Shown one piece after another: positions 11,244-20,752 of a DNA stretch of 60,074 bases. The notes under the pieces are model-generated. The model saw nothing but the letters and a program-made list of their open reading frames with translations. It did not search any database and had not been told where the DNA came from. Each line of letters starts with the position of its first letter. The first letter of the stretch is position 1. Origin of the DNA: Rhodocyclaceae bacterium (lineage in GTDB: Bacteria; Pseudomonadota; Gammaproteobacteria; Burkholderiales; Rhodocyclaceae); assembly GCA_020445765.1 (NCBI GenBank), contig JAGRFY010000009.1, positions 1 through 60,074 on the forward strand, read 5' to 3'. Position numbers and translations under genes: made by a program.

Positions 11244-11999
11244 TCAGGCCTCTTCCTCGCCCGGCTCTTCCTCGACCTCGACGAACTCGTCGCCACCGGC
11301 GGCGACGATCTCCTGCACGACCTGGTTGCGGCCGGCCAGCACGGCGTCGGCGACGCCGCGGGCATACAGTCGGATTGCCCGGGAGGAGTCGTCGTTACCC
11401 GGGATCACGTAATCGACCGGCTCCGGCGAGTGGTTGGTGTCCACCACCGCGACCACCGGAATGCCAAGCTTGCGCGCTTCGGTCACGGCGATCTTGTGGT
11501 AGCCGACATCGATCACGAACAGTGCGTCGGGCAGCCCCCCCATGTCCTTGATGCCGCCGATACTCTTCTGCAGCTTGGCGATTTCACGACTGGTCATCAG
11601 CGCCTCTTTCTTCGACAGGCGCTCCATCGAACCGTCGTCCTGCATCGCCTCCATTTCCTTCAGGCGCTTGATCGACTGCTTGACGGTCTTGAAGTTGGTC
11701 AGCATGCCGCCGAGCCAGCGCTCGTCCACATAGGGCATGCCGGCACGCTGGGCCTCTTCGGCGATGATCTCGCGGGCCTGGCGCTTGGTGCCGACGAACA
11801 GGATGGTGCCGCGATTGGCGGCGAGCTTGCGCACGAACTCCATGGCCTCCTGGTACTTGACCATGGTGGTTTCGAGGTTGACGATGTGGATCTTGTTGCG
11901 CTGGCCGAAGATGTACGGGGCCATGCGCGGATTCCAGAAGCGGGTCTGGTGGCCGAAGTGAACGCCTGCTTCCAGCATCTGGCGCATCGTGACTGACAT
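11244..11999 (-). CDS. rpsB: 30S ribosomal protein S2
   Basis: Small-subunit protein S2. 251 residues from ATG 11999 ([20 protein letters not shown]). Signature motifs [21 protein letters not shown] and the late [10 protein letters not shown] are present; the C-terminus is acidic ([12 protein letters not shown]). First gene of the long minus-strand operon, preceded by a good sigma-70 promoter and a leader of about 140 nt that could carry S2 autoregulation. Confidence 0.97.
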   Translation of the reverse strand: MSVTMRQMLEAGVHFGHQTRFWNPRMAPYIFGQRNKIHIVNLETTMVKYQEAMEFVRKLAANRGTILFVGTKRQAREIIAEEAQRAGMPYVDERWLGGMLTNFKTVKQSIKRLKEMEAMQDDGSMERLSKKEALMTSREIAKLQKSIGGIKDMGGLPDALFVIDVGYHKIAVTEARKLGIPVVAVVDTNHSPEPVDYVIPGNDDSSRAIRLYARGVADAVLAGRNQVVQEIVAAGGDEFVEVEEEPGEEEA

Positions 12000-12125
12000 G
12001 AAGTACTCCGAATCAAGGGTTGAGCCTCCGCCGGACATGCACCGGGCGGGCTCTGCGCCCGCCCGGACCCTCTGGGATCGATCACCTTCATCGACCTGGT
12101 CCGGCGTGTGGATTTATGACTGACC

Positions 12126-12142
12126 GCTTGAGCCAGTCAAGC
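12126..12142 (-). promoter_or_regulatory. Hairpin at the 5' end of the rpsB leader
   Basis: Perfect 6-bp inverted repeat GCTTGA / TCAAGC with a 5-nt spacer. It falls at or just after the predicted rpsB start site, so the mRNA would begin with a hairpin. It could protect the 5' end or form part of S2 feedback control; the function is inferred. Confidence 0.4.
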
Positions 12143-12147
12143 CGAGA

Positions 12148-12177
12148 AGTATAACGTCTGACGACCCCGACTCTCAA
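12148..12177 (-). promoter_or_regulatory. Predicted sigma-70 promoter of rpsB-tsf
   Basis: On the minus strand a -35 box TTGAGA (12177-12172) and a -10 box TATACT (12153-12148) are separated by 18 bp. Transcription would begin near 12141, giving a leader of about 140 nt before the rpsB start. It is the best promoter match in the divergent rpsB/map intergenic region. Confidence 0.65.
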
Positions 12178-12279
12178 GCCTCTCGCACCTGTATTGCGGC
12201 GATGCGCGATTGCCGCAGGCTGCCCCTTGAGCTAGGCTCTTGCCTCTTGCGCACGCGATCGACGACAAAAAATACAGCC

Positions 12280-13101
12280 ATGGGCATCACCATCAAGTCC
12301 CCGACAGACATCGAGAAGATGCGTATCGCCGGCCGGCTGGCCTCGGAGGTGCTCGACTTCATCGAACCCCACGTCAAGCCCGGCGTCACCACCGAGGAAC
12401 TCGACCGGCTCTGCCACGATTACATGGTGCACGAGCAAGGCTGCGTGCCGGCGCCGCTGAATTACGCGCCACCGGGCTATCCGCCCTACCCGAAGTCGAT
12501 CTGCACATCGATCAACCATCAAGTCTGCCACGGCGTGCCGGGGCCGAAGGCGCTGAAGAAAGGCGACATCGTCAACCTCGACATCACCGTCATCAAGGAC
12601 GGCTACCACGGTGACACCAGCCGGATGTTCCAGGTCGGCGCCACCTCGATCCTCGCCCGCCGGCTGTGCCAGGTCACCTTCGAATGCCTGTGGATCGGCA
12701 TCCAGCAGGTCCGTCCGGGCGCGCGCCTCGGCGACATCGGCCATGCCATCCAGCGTCATGCGGAGGGCAGCGGGTTCTCGGTCGTGCGCGAATTCTGCGG
12801 CCACGGCATCGGCCTCAAGTTCCACGAGGAACCGCAGGTGCTGCATTATGGGCGCGCCGGCACCGGCATCGAGCTGCGCGAGGGCATGATCTTCACCATC
12901 GAGCCAATGATCAACGCCGGCAAGGCTGCGATTTCCGAACTGCCGGACGGCTGGACCATCGTCACCAAGGATCGCAGCCTCTCCGCCCAGTGGGAGCACA
13001 CGATTCTGGTGACCGCCGACGGCTTCGAGGTCCTGACCGTGTCGGACGGCACGCCGGCGGTGCCCGAGCTGCCCGCGAACGCCGGCGCCAGCAGCCAATG
13101 A
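12280..13101 (+). CDS. map: Type I methionine aminopeptidase
   Basis: Removes the initiator methionine after deformylation. 273 residues from ATG 12280 (MGITIKSPTDIEKMRIAGRL). The metal-ligand motifs of the pita-bread fold are visible: NLDITV and GDTSRMF (two Asp), GHGIGLKFHEEP (His), FTIEPM (Glu) and WEHTILV (Glu). An upstream in-frame extension is not family-like. A weak promoter TTGCCG-17 bp-TAGGCT (12210-12238) precedes it. Its stop overlaps the glnD start as ATGA. Confidence 0.96.
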   Translation: MGITIKSPTDIEKMRIAGRLASEVLDFIEPHVKPGVTTEELDRLCHDYMVHEQGCVPAPLNYAPPGYPPYPKSICTSINHQVCHGVPGPKALKKGDIVNLDITVIKDGYHGDTSRMFQVGATSILARRLCQVTFECLWIGIQQVRPGARLGDIGHAIQRHAEGSGFSVVREFCGHGIGLKFHEEPQVLHYGRAGTGIELREGMIFTIEPMINAGKAAISELPDGWTIVTKDRSLSAQWEHTILVTADGFEVLTVSDGTPAVPELPANAGASSQ

Positions 13102-15686
13102 GCGACGGACGGGAACGCGAAGGCGTCCTTCCCCCGGAACTGATTGCACGGATTCGCGAAGAGTACCGGAGCGGTTTCGACGCTCTGATCGCCAAGTACC
13201 AGGAGCGACCCACCACCGGGCCGATGCTGCGCGGACGCTGTCGCCTGGTGGACGGCATCCTCGCGACCATGTGGAAGGGCTTCGACATGCCCGACGAGCT
13301 CGCGCTGGTGGCCGTCGGCGGCTACGGGCGCGGCGAGCTCTACCCCTACTCCGACGTCGACATCCTGATTCTGCTGCCCCGGCACGAGTCGCCGGAACTG
13401 CGGGCGCGCATCGGTGCCCTGGTCACCGCCCTGTGGGACATCGGACTCGAGATCGGTCAAAGCGTGCGCACGATCGAGGAATGCGTCTCGGAGGCCGCCG
13501 ACGACGTCACCGTGCAGACCAATCTGCTCGAGGCCCGCCTGCTGGTCGGCGACCGGCAGTTGTTCGATCGCTTCCACTCGGCCACCACGGCGGCCCTGTC
13601 GGTACCGGCGTTCTTCAGCGCCAAGCAGGCCGAGCAGGAACAGCGCTACGCGCGCTACGAGGACACCCCCTATTCGCTCGAGCCGAACTGCAAGGAAAGC
13701 CCCGGCGGCCTGCGCGATCTGCACATGCTGGTGTGGATCAGCCGCGCGGCCGGCTACCGCGACGACTGGCGCGAGCTGATGCGACATGGCCTGGTCACCG
13801 GCTCCGAGGCACGCGAACTGCGCGAGGTCGAACGCTTTCTCCAGCAGATCCGCATCCGCCTGCACCTCTTCGCCGGCCGACGCGAGGATCGGCTGCTGTT
13901 CGATCACCAGGAGGCGCTGGCGCGGGCATTCGATTGCGAACCCCAGGGCGGCAAGCGCGCGTCCGAGGTGTTCATGCAGCGCTACTACATCAACGCCAAG
14001 AAGGTCACGCAGCTCAACACCATCCTGCTGCTGAACTTCTCGGAACAGTTCCTCAGCGACGAAAGCGCGCCGGCGATGATCGTCAGCGAAGACTTCCAGA
14101 CCGTCCGCGAACTGCTCGACATCCGCGACGAAGGGGTCTTCCGCCGCCACCCGCGGGCGATGTTCGAATGCCTGCGCATCCTGCAGCAGCGCTCGGAACT
14201 GAAGGGGCTGACGGCGCGCACGCTGCGCGCGATCTGGGAGCACCGCAACCGCATCGACGCCGACTACCGTGCCGATCCGGAAAACCGGGCGCTGTTCCTG
14301 TCGCTGTTCCAGCAGCGGCGCGGCATCATCGCCGCGTTCCGGCGGATGAACCAGTACGGCCTGCTGTCGCGCTATCTGCCGCCGTGGAACAAGATCCTGT
14401 GCCAGATGCAGCACGACCTGTTCCACGTCTACACGGTGGACCAGCACTGCCTGATGGTGATGCGCAACCTGCGCCGCTTCACGATGGCCGAGCATGCCCA
14501 CGAATATCCGCTGATGAGTCGGCTGATATTCGCGTTCGACGAACACTGGGTGCTCTATGTCGCGGCCCTGTTCCACGACATCGCCAAGGGGCGCGGCGGT
14601 GACCACTCGGTGCTGGGCACCGTCGACGCCCAGGAATTCTGCGAGCAGCACGCCCTCCAGGCGGAGCACACCGAACTGATCGTCTGGCTGGTGCGCCACC
14701 ACCTGACGATGTCCCACATCGCGCAGAAGCAGGATATCGGCGACCCCCAGGTGGTCGGCCGCTTCGCCGAACTGGTGGCCGACGAGCGTCGGCTGTCGGC
14801 GCTCTACCTGCTGACCCACGCGGACATCCGCGGCACCAGCCCGAAGGTCTGGAACGGCTGGAAGGCCAAGCTGCTCGAAGACCTGTTCCATGCCACCCGC
14901 CGCCTGCTGCGAGGCGCCACGCCGCAGCAGGCGATCGGCGCCGATGCGCGCATCGAGGACACCCGGCGGCTGCTGCGCTACTACGGGCTGCGGCCGGACA
15001 CCGAAAAGGCTTTCTGGCGACACCTCGACCCGCTGTACTTCCTGCGGCACTCGCCCGACGAGATCGCCTGGCACACGCGTCAGCTCTACTATCGTCCGGA
15101 ACCGGAAGCGGCAGTGGTCAAGGCCCGCCTGGTCGAGAGCGGCGACGCCATCCAGGCAATGGTCTATACGCCGGACGCCAAGGACTTGTTCAAGCGCCTG
15201 TGCGGCTGCATCGCCCGGCTCGGCTTTACCATCCTCGATGCCAAGATCCATACCACCAAGCACGGTTACGCACTCGACAGCTTCATGCTGCAGAACCCCG
15301 AGGAAGTCTCACACTACCGCAACGTCATCGCGCTGCTCGAGCACGACCTCGGCGAGCATCTGTTCAGCGACGAACCGTTCGAGCGGCCATCCAACGGGCG
15401 CGTACCGCGCAAGCTGCGCCACTTCCCGATGACACCGCGGGTGGACATTCGTGCCGACGAGGGTGGGCGCCACTACGTGCTGAGCCTGTCGGCCGCCGAT
15501 CGGCCATTCCTGCTCTACGACGTCGCCGACGTGCTGGCGGCCAACCACGTATCGCTGCATTCGGCCAAGATCGCCACCCTCGGCGAGCGCGTCGAAGACA
15601 CTTTCGTCATCAGCGGCGGCGGCCTGTCGAAGGACCACACCGTGCTGCGCGTCAAGAAGGCGCTGCAGGAGCGCCTGGCGATCTAG
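13098..15686 (+). CDS. glnD: PII uridylyltransferase / uridylyl-removing enzyme GlnD
   Basis: Primary glutamine sensor of nitrogen control: adds UMP to PII proteins when nitrogen is short and removes it when plentiful. 862 residues. Nucleotidyltransferase motif GGYGRGELYPYSDVD with Gly74 and catalytic Asp86 and Asp88; HD hydrolase domain with His493-Asp494 in LFHDIAKG; two C-terminal ACT domains (about 690-770 and 790-862) that bind glutamine. Coupled to map by the ATGA overlap. Confidence 0.96.
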   Translation: MSDGREREGVLPPELIARIREEYRSGFDALIAKYQERPTTGPMLRGRCRLVDGILATMWKGFDMPDELALVAVGGYGRGELYPYSDVDILILLPRHESPELRARIGALVTALWDIGLEIGQSVRTIEECVSEAADDVTVQTNLLEARLLVGDRQLFDRFHSATTAALSVPAFFSAKQAEQEQRYARYEDTPYSLEPNCKESPGGLRDLHMLVWISRAAGYRDDWRELMRHGLVTGSEARELREVERFLQQIRIRLHLFAGRREDRLLFDHQEALARAFDCEPQGGKRASEVFMQRYYINAKKVTQLNTILLLNFSEQFLSDESAPAMIVSEDFQTVRELLDIRDEGVFRRHPRAMFECLRILQQRSELKGLTARTLRAIWEHRNRIDADYRADPENRALFLSLFQQRRGIIAAFRRMNQYGLLSRYLPPWNKILCQMQHDLFHVYTVDQHCLMVMRNLRRFTMAEHAHEYPLMSRLIFAFDEHWVLYVAALFHDIAKGRGGDHSVLGTVDAQEFCEQHALQAEHTELIVWLVRHHLTMSHIAQKQDIGDPQVVGRFAELVADERRLSALYLLTHADIRGTSPKVWNGWKAKLLEDLFHATRRLLRGATPQQAIGADARIEDTRRLLRYYGLRPDTEKAFWRHLDPLYFLRHSPDEIAWHTRQLYYRPEPEAAVVKARLVESGDAIQAMVYTPDAKDLFKRLCGCIARLGFTILDAKIHTTKHGYALDSFMLQNPEEVSHYRNVIALLEHDLGEHLFSDEPFERPSNGRVPRKLRHFPMTPRVDIRADEGGRHYVLSLSAADRPFLLYDVADVLAANHVSLHSAKIATLGERVEDTFVISGGGLSKDHTVLRVKKALQERLAI

Positions 15687-15729
15687 GCGGCGGTCCGACG
15701 CGATCGATCGGCACCGGTCGCGCGCGGCA

Positions 15730-16254
15730 CTATGGTGCCTGGCGCAGCCGCGCAATCTCCGCCTCGAAGCCGAAGCGGGTGAGGTCCGTGATGCGCCGCG
15801 GGTAGAGAACGCCGTCGAGGTGATCGCATTCGTGCTGCACCACCCGGGCATGGAAGCCCGCGACGCTGCGGTCGATGCGGCTGCCGTCCGGCGCCAGGCC
15901 GGTGTAGCGGATGCGATCGTGACGGGGCACCAGGCCGCGCAGGCCCGGTACCGACAGGCAGCCTTCCCAATCCTCGACGAGATCGTCGCCGATCGGCGTG
16001 ATCTCGGGATTGACCAGAATCGTCAGCGGTATCGGCTCGACCTGCGGGTAGCGTGGATTGTGGTCCACTTCGAACATCACGACGCGCAGCCCGACGCCGA
16101 TCTGCGGCGCCGCGAGCCCGGCGCCGTCGAGCGCGCGCATGGTGTCGAGCATGTCGGTGATCAGCTCGCCGAGTTCGGCATCCGGCACGCGGGCAACCGG
16201 CTCGGCGACCTGCAGCAGGCGCGGATCACCCATGCGCAGGACCGGGCGGATCAT
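15730..16254 (-). CDS. def: Peptide deformylase
   Basis: Removes the N-formyl group from nascent proteins, the step before Map, whose gene is nearby. 174 residues from ATG 16254 ([10 protein letters not shown]). All three family motifs are intact: GAGLAAPQ (44-51), EGCLS with metal ligand Cys99, and HECDH (141-145) with two His ligands and catalytic Glu142. Convergent with glnD; four bases separate it from the upstream mtnP stop, so the two form an operon. Confidence 0.94.
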   Translation of the reverse strand: MIRPVLRMGDPRLLQVAEPVARVPDAELGELITDMLDTMRALDGAGLAAPQIGVGLRVVMFEVDHNPRYPQVEPIPLTILVNPEITPIGDDLVEDWEGCLSVPGLRGLVPRHDRIRYTGLAPDGSRIDRSVAGFHARVVQHECDHLDGVLYPRRITDLTRFGFEAEIARLRQAP

Positions 16255-16258
16255 CGAT

Positions 16259-16996
16259 TCATTGCTCGCAGAGCTTGGCGAGGATCGCACGCACCCGCTG
16301 CATCGCCTCGTGCAGCACCGCCTCGATGCTGTCGAAGCAGATCGCCTCGGCGCTGTTGCCGCGCCCGGCCGCGAAGTTCGCGACGACGTTGATCGCCGCA
16401 TAGGCGGTATCGAGTTCGCGCGCCAGGGCCGCCTCCGGCATCGCCGTCATGCCGACCACGTCGGCGCCGTCGCGCTGCAGGCGATTGATCTCGGCGGCGG
16501 TCTCCAGCCGCGGCCCCTGGGTGGTCGCGTACACTGCACCGTCTGCGACGACGATGCCGGCGCCGGCTGCCGCCGCCAGCAATCGCGAACGCAGCGTGGC
16601 GTCGTAGGGCTGGGTGAAATCGATGTGACGCACCGGGTCCTCGCCACCTTCGAAGTAGGTCGTCTTGCGGCCGGAGGTGTAGTCGATGATCTGGTCGGGC
16701 ACCACCAGCACGCCCGGACCGAGGTCGTCGCGGATGCCGCCGACCGAAGCCACCGACACTACCTGCTCGACCTTGGCCTGCTTCAGCGCCCACATGTTGG
16801 CGCGATAATTGACCAGGTGCGGCGGGATCGTGTGGCCGTAGCCGTGGCGTGCGAGAAAGACCACCGGGCAATCGCCCAGGGTGCCGAACATCAAAGCGCC
16901 GGACGGTTCACCGTACGGGGTCCTGACCACCTCGCGGCGGATCACGTCGAAATTGGCGAGCTGCGTGAGCCCGCTGCCACCGATGATCGCGAGCAT
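16259..16996 (-). CDS. mtnP: S-methyl-5'-thioinosine / thioadenosine phosphorylase
   Basis: Purine nucleoside phosphorylase of the MTAP family; recycles the methylthio by-product of polyamine synthesis. 245 residues starting [10 protein letters not shown]. Phosphate-binding and ribose-binding motifs are seen in [21 protein letters not shown] and [13 protein letters not shown]. The base-recognition segment reads NVVANFAAG, with Asn in place of the Asp pair of adenine-specific MTAP. That points to 6-oxopurine (methylthioinosine) preference as in Pseudomonas MTIP; this specificity is inferred. Confidence 0.87.
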   Translation of the reverse strand: MLAIIGGSGLTQLANFDVIRREVVRTPYGEPSGALMFGTLGDCPVVFLARHGYGHTIPPHLVNYRANMWALKQAKVEQVVSVASVGGIRDDLGPGVLVVPDQIIDYTSGRKTTYFEGGEDPVRHIDFTQPYDATLRSRLLAAAAGAGIVVADGAVYATTQGPRLETAAEINRLQRDGADVVGMTAMPEAALARELDTAYAAINVVANFAAGRGNSAEAICFDSIEAVLHEAMQRVRAILAKLCEQ

Positions 16997-17118
16997 TGAC
17001 GACCTCCATGCCAGAGGCCCGCGATGTTAGCACGCGCCCACGCTGCCGATCGGTGCGACGCCAGCCCGGATACGCGCGCACGCACCGCTTCGCTTGCATG
17101 CTGCAATGCGCCATCCAA

Positions 17119-17127
17119 TGGTATGAT
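17119..17127 (+). promoter_or_regulatory. Extended -10 promoter for typA
   Basis: TGG followed by TATGAT gives an extended -10 (TGn at 17119-17121, hexamer 17122-17127). No good -35 lies 16-18 bp upstream, as is usual for extended -10 promoters. Transcription would start near 17134, leaving a short leader before the ATG at 17157. Confidence 0.45.
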
Positions 17128-17156
17128 TGTCCGTTTTTCGTCCAGAAAACTTGAAC

Positions 17157-18971
17157 ATGGCCCGCTCCCTTCGCAACATCGCGATCATCGCCCACGTCGA
17201 TCACGGCAAGACCACCCTGGTCGACCAGTTGCTCCGCCAATCCGGCACCTTCCGTGACAACCAGCAGGTTTCCGAGCGGGTCATGGATTCCAACGACCTC
17301 GAGCGAGAACGCGGCATCACGATTCTGTCGAAGAATTGCGCGATCGAGTACCAGGGCACCCACATCAACATCGTCGACACCCCGGGGCATGCCGACTTCG
17401 GCGGCGAGGTCGAGCGTGTGCTGTCGATGGTCGACGGCGTGCTGCTGCTGGTCGATGCGGTCGAGGGGCCGATGCCGCAGACCCGATTCGTCACGCGCAA
17501 GGCGCTGGCGCTGGGGCTCAAGCCAATCGTCGTCATCAACAAGATCGACCGCCCGGGTTCGCGGCCCGACTGGGTCATCAACCACACCTTCGACCTGTTC
17601 GACAAGCTCGGCGCGACCGAGGAGCAGCTCGACTTTCCGGTGGTCTATGCATCGGCCCTGAACGGCTTCGCGATGCTCGACGCCAGTCAGCCCGGAACCG
17701 ACATGCAGCCCTTGTTCGAGGCGATCCTCGAACACGTGCCCGAGCCCGACGTCGACGCCGCCGCCCCCCTGCAGGTGCAGATCTGCTCGCTCGACTATTC
17801 CACCTATATCGGTCAGCTCGGCATCGGTCGCATCACCCGTGGCAGCCTGCGGCCGAACCAGGAAGTGGTGGTGATGTACGGCGCCGAGAATCGCGGCAAG
17901 GCCAAGGTCAGCCAAGTGCTCGGCTTCACCGGACTGGAGCGCGCCCCCACCGATCGGGCCGAGGCCGGCGACATCGTGCTGGTGTCGGGCATCGACCAGG
18001 TCGGCATCGGGGTCACGCTGTGCGACCCGGATCACCTCGAAGGCATGGCGCCGATCGCCGTCGACGAGCCGACGCTGACGATGAACTTCATGGTCAATAC
18101 CTCGCCACTGGCCGGGCGCGAAGGCAAGTTCGTGACCAGCCGCCAGATCCGCGAGCGCCTCGACCGCGAATTGCTGAAGAACGTCGCGTTGCGCGTCGCG
18201 TCAACCAACGATGCCGATGTCTTCGAAGTCTCCGGGCGCGGCGAACTGCATCTGACGATCCTGCTCGAGAACATGCGACGCGAGGGTTTCGAACTCGGCG
18301 TCGGCCGCCCGCGGGTGGTGTTCAAGGAGATCGACGGCGTCAAGTGCGAGCCCTACGAGATGCTCACCGTCGATGTCGAGGACGAGCACCAGGGGGCGGT
18401 GATGGAAGAACTCGGCCGGCGGCGTGGCGAGTTGCAGGACATGGCGCCGGACGGCAAGGGCCGCACACGGCTGGAGTATCGCATTCCGGCCCGTGGCCTG
18501 ATCGGTTTCCAGGGGGAATTCCTGACCCTGACCCGCGGCACCGGCCTCGCCAGCCACGTCTTCGACGACTACGGGCCAATGGCCGGCACCATGGCCGAGC
18601 GCCGCAACGGCGTGCTGATCTCGCAGGAAAACGGCGCTGCCGTCGCCTACGCGCTATGGAAACTGCAGGACCGGGGCCGCATGTTCGTCGATCCGGGCGA
18701 GGCCTTGTACGAAGGCATGATCATCGGTATCCACAGCCGCGACAACGACCTCGTCGTCAATCCGATCAAGGGCAAGCAACTCACCAACGTGCGCGCCTCC
18801 GGTACCGACGAGGCGGTGCGCCTGGTGCCGCCGATCCAGCTCACGCTGGAATCGGCGATCGAGTTCATCGCCGACGACGAACTGGTCGAGATCACGCCGA
18901 AGAGCATCCGCCTGCGCAAGCGCTACCTGAAGGAGCACGAGCGCAAGCGCGCCAGCCGCGAGGCCGGCTGA
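17157..18971 (+). CDS. typA: Ribosome-associated GTPase TypA/BipA
   Basis: EF-G-like translational GTPase needed for ribosome assembly and growth under cold or other stress. 604 residues from ATG 17157 ([10 protein letters not shown]). G1 [11 protein letters not shown]2 ERERGITI, G3 DTPGHADF and G4 NKIDR are intact; domains II, III and V follow, then the BipA-specific C-terminal domain ending [13 protein letters not shown]. The 10-residue in-frame extension upstream begins inside the predicted promoter and was not used. Confidence 0.97.
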   Translation: MARSLRNIAIIAHVDHGKTTLVDQLLRQSGTFRDNQQVSERVMDSNDLERERGITILSKNCAIEYQGTHINIVDTPGHADFGGEVERVLSMVDGVLLLVDAVEGPMPQTRFVTRKALALGLKPIVVINKIDRPGSRPDWVINHTFDLFDKLGATEEQLDFPVVYASALNGFAMLDASQPGTDMQPLFEAILEHVPEPDVDAAAPLQVQICSLDYSTYIGQLGIGRITRGSLRPNQEVVVMYGAENRGKAKVSQVLGFTGLERAPTDRAEAGDIVLVSGIDQVGIGVTLCDPDHLEGMAPIAVDEPTLTMNFMVNTSPLAGREGKFVTSRQIRERLDRELLKNVALRVASTNDADVFEVSGRGELHLTILLENMRREGFELGVGRPRVVFKEIDGVKCEPYEMLTVDVEDEHQGAVMEELGRRRGELQDMAPDGKGRTRLEYRIPARGLIGFQGEFLTLTRGTGLASHVFDDYGPMAGTMAERRNGVLISQENGAAVAYALWKLQDRGRMFVDPGEALYEGMIIGIHSRDNDLVVNPIKGKQLTNVRASGTDEAVRLVPPIQLTLESAIEFIADDELVEITPKSIRLRKRYLKEHERKRASREAG

Positions 18972-18995
18972 GCGGCCCTGCAAGGCGCGGCCGGC

Positions 18996-20492
18996 TCAGT
19001 CCTCGAGTTCGCTCTGCGGGATCACCTGCAGCGTCTTCAGGAAGGCGACCAGCGCCTTCTGGTCGTCGACGCTGCGGGCAGCGAAGGCATCGCGCGACAT
19101 GCGCCCCTCACCGCCGTGGTAGAGGATCGCTTCGGTGATCGTGCCGATGTCGCCGCGATGGCCGTAGGGCGCCGAACTGCCCACGTCCCAGAGCCTGCGG
19201 GTCATGAAGAATTCCGCACCCGGCCGGCCGTCCTGATCGGGGCGACCCTGGGCGAGCAGTTCGTTGCAGAAGTAGCGGATCGCGCCGGGCGCCGGCGCGT
19301 CGCACAGATCGTGGCGCTTCAGATCGCTGTAGGCACGGACGACGGCCGTGCTGCCTGGCCCCTTTTCCAGGCGCGGCCGCTCACCGGTGTGGGTCATGTC
19401 GAAGGCGATCGGCGGGCAGCCCTCTTCGGCACCGGCGCAGGTACCAGGCCGGTTGAACGGGTTCGGCTCGACGAACATCCTCGATTCCAGCACCATCGCC
19501 GGCTTGTGGCACGCCGCACAGCCGACCTCGTCGAACACCGACTCGCCGCGCGCGACCATTTCACGGGCGACCCGGCCCTTCGGCAAGACCCGGGTCGGTG
19601 TCGATAGCTGCGCCTGCCAGAGGCTGATTGCGGTCTGGTCGCCGATCGTCAATTCCCGCGTGACGCCGTCTTCGTCGAAGTCCGGATCGAAACCCTTGGC
19701 CGGATTGAGATCGAAACGCTCTTCGGCCTGCATGCCATGATGCAGATTCATCGCGTTGGTCGAGAACTCCCGCAGCGACACCACCGTGCCAGCCTGGGTG
19801 AACGGCTTGACCACCAGATCGCGATCGATGCCGTCGGCACGCACCACTTCGCCGCCGGCGATCTCGACCGCGAAGGCGACGCCCTTGCTCACCAGGGTGT
19901 GAGCGCCGTCGGCGAGCCCGGCTGCCTGCAGGCGCAATTCGGTGCTCATTTCCCGGGCCAGCATCTCGATCGGCCCTGCGCCGTGCATGCCGGGCGCATT
20001 GCGCTCGACGCTGCGCGAGTGCCCGACCGACAGCGTCACCGGATCGAGCGCACCGGCCAGGCCGAAGACGTTCGCGGCAAAATCGCCGGCACCCCCGGTC
20101 TCGGGCAGCGAATGGCAGCCGACGCAGGCGGCGGCATCCGGCCCGGACGTCCTCAAGTGTGCCACCTGGCCATCGGTCAGCAGTTCGCCTTCTTCCGAGA
20201 TGGTCGGCACCTCGCGCTTCTCGCCTGCGCCAGTGCTCGCCGGCCGACCTGCGCCGTCACAACGGTTGAAGCGTGCGACGAACAATCGGCGCCCGAAATC
20301 GCGAATCTGGTCGAAGCCGAGCGCTCCGGCGACAATGTCGTCGTGTTCGATCGACACCGGAACCACCGGCTCGTCTGCCGCCAGTTCCGGCGGGCAGGTC
20401 TTGGCTTGCTGGGCGAGCGCCGACGACATTGCGCCGGCGAGGGCAACACAGATGAGGGTTCGAAGCTTGATGAGCACGTGCTGGTTCTCCAC
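18996..20492 (-). CDS. Secreted di-heme c-type cytochrome, peroxidase-like
   Basis: Predicted periplasmic electron-transfer enzyme, 498 residues. The N-terminal signal peptide (hydrophobic LICVALAGAMSSALA) is followed by two heme sites CxxCH, CVGCH and CAACH, with a wide spacing of about 200 residues as in MauG/CcpA-like and DUF1111-type oxidoreductases. The C-terminal part has the GHRGDIGTITEAILYHGGE segment typical of this superfamily. No partner reductase is adjacent. Peroxide reduction is the likely role, but these proteins also act in biogenesis or oxidation of other substrates. Convergent with typA. Confidence 0.75.
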   Translation of the reverse strand: MENQHVLIKLRTLICVALAGAMSSALAQQAKTCPPELAADEPVVPVSIEHDDIVAGALGFDQIRDFGRRLFVARFNRCDGAGRPASTGAGEKREVPTISEEGELLTDGQVAHLRTSGPDAAACVGCHSLPETGGAGDFAANVFGLAGALDPVTLSVGHSRSVERNAPGMHGAGPIEMLAREMSTELRLQAAGLADGAHTLVSKGVAFAVEIAGGEVVRADGIDRDLVVKPFTQAGTVVSLREFSTNAMNLHHGMQAEERFDLNPAKGFDPDFDEDGVTRELTIGDQTAISLWQAQLSTPTRVLPKGRVAREMVARGESVFDEVGCAACHKPAMVLESRMFVEPNPFNRPGTCAGAEEGCPPIAFDMTHTGERPRLEKGPGSTAVVRAYSDLKRHDLCDAPAPGAIRYFCNELLAQGRPDQDGRPGAEFFMTRRLWDVGSSAPYGHRGDIGTITEAILYHGGEGRMSRDAFAARSVDDQKALVAFLKTLQVIPQSELED

Positions 20493-20587
20493 TGGTCCGC
20501 ATGAATCGATTCGCCGCGAGACACCGGGTCCACGCAGCGACCTTCATTAGTTTTTAATTATTTTCTTACGCGAATCTTAAGTGGACA

Positions 20588-20601
20588 TTGACCCGGATCA
20601 A
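20588..20601 (-). promoter_or_regulatory. FNR/Anr-like operator upstream of the di-heme cytochrome gene
   Basis: TTGAC-CCGG-ATCAA matches the FNR consensus TTGAT-N4-ATCAA at 9 of 10 positions. It is centred about 100 bp upstream of the cytochrome gene start. An AT-rich stretch (20547-20580) between them could hold the -10 region. Cytochrome c peroxidases are classic FNR/Anr targets, so low-oxygen control is plausible. Confidence 0.55.
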
Positions 20602-20752
20602 ACGGTCGGCCAGCCTTGACCAGCGGAATGCCGGAGCGCCGAGACGGGTTGCGCCGGCGCGGCGCGGCCGCTTGGCGCCTGGAGGTGAACGGTGAGCGGC
20701 GCCCGGCGCCGGCGGCGCGCGATGGTTCGCGACCGGGCGGTCGCTTCTCGCT

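Noticed and set aside
17094-17127. TTGCAT as -35 for the typA promoter
   Set aside because: Spacing to TATGAT is 22 bp, too long; the extended -10 explains the site better.
18960-18996. Terminator between typA and the di-heme cytochrome gene
   Set aside because: Only a 5-bp CGGCC/GGCCG stem with an 11-nt loop and no U tract.
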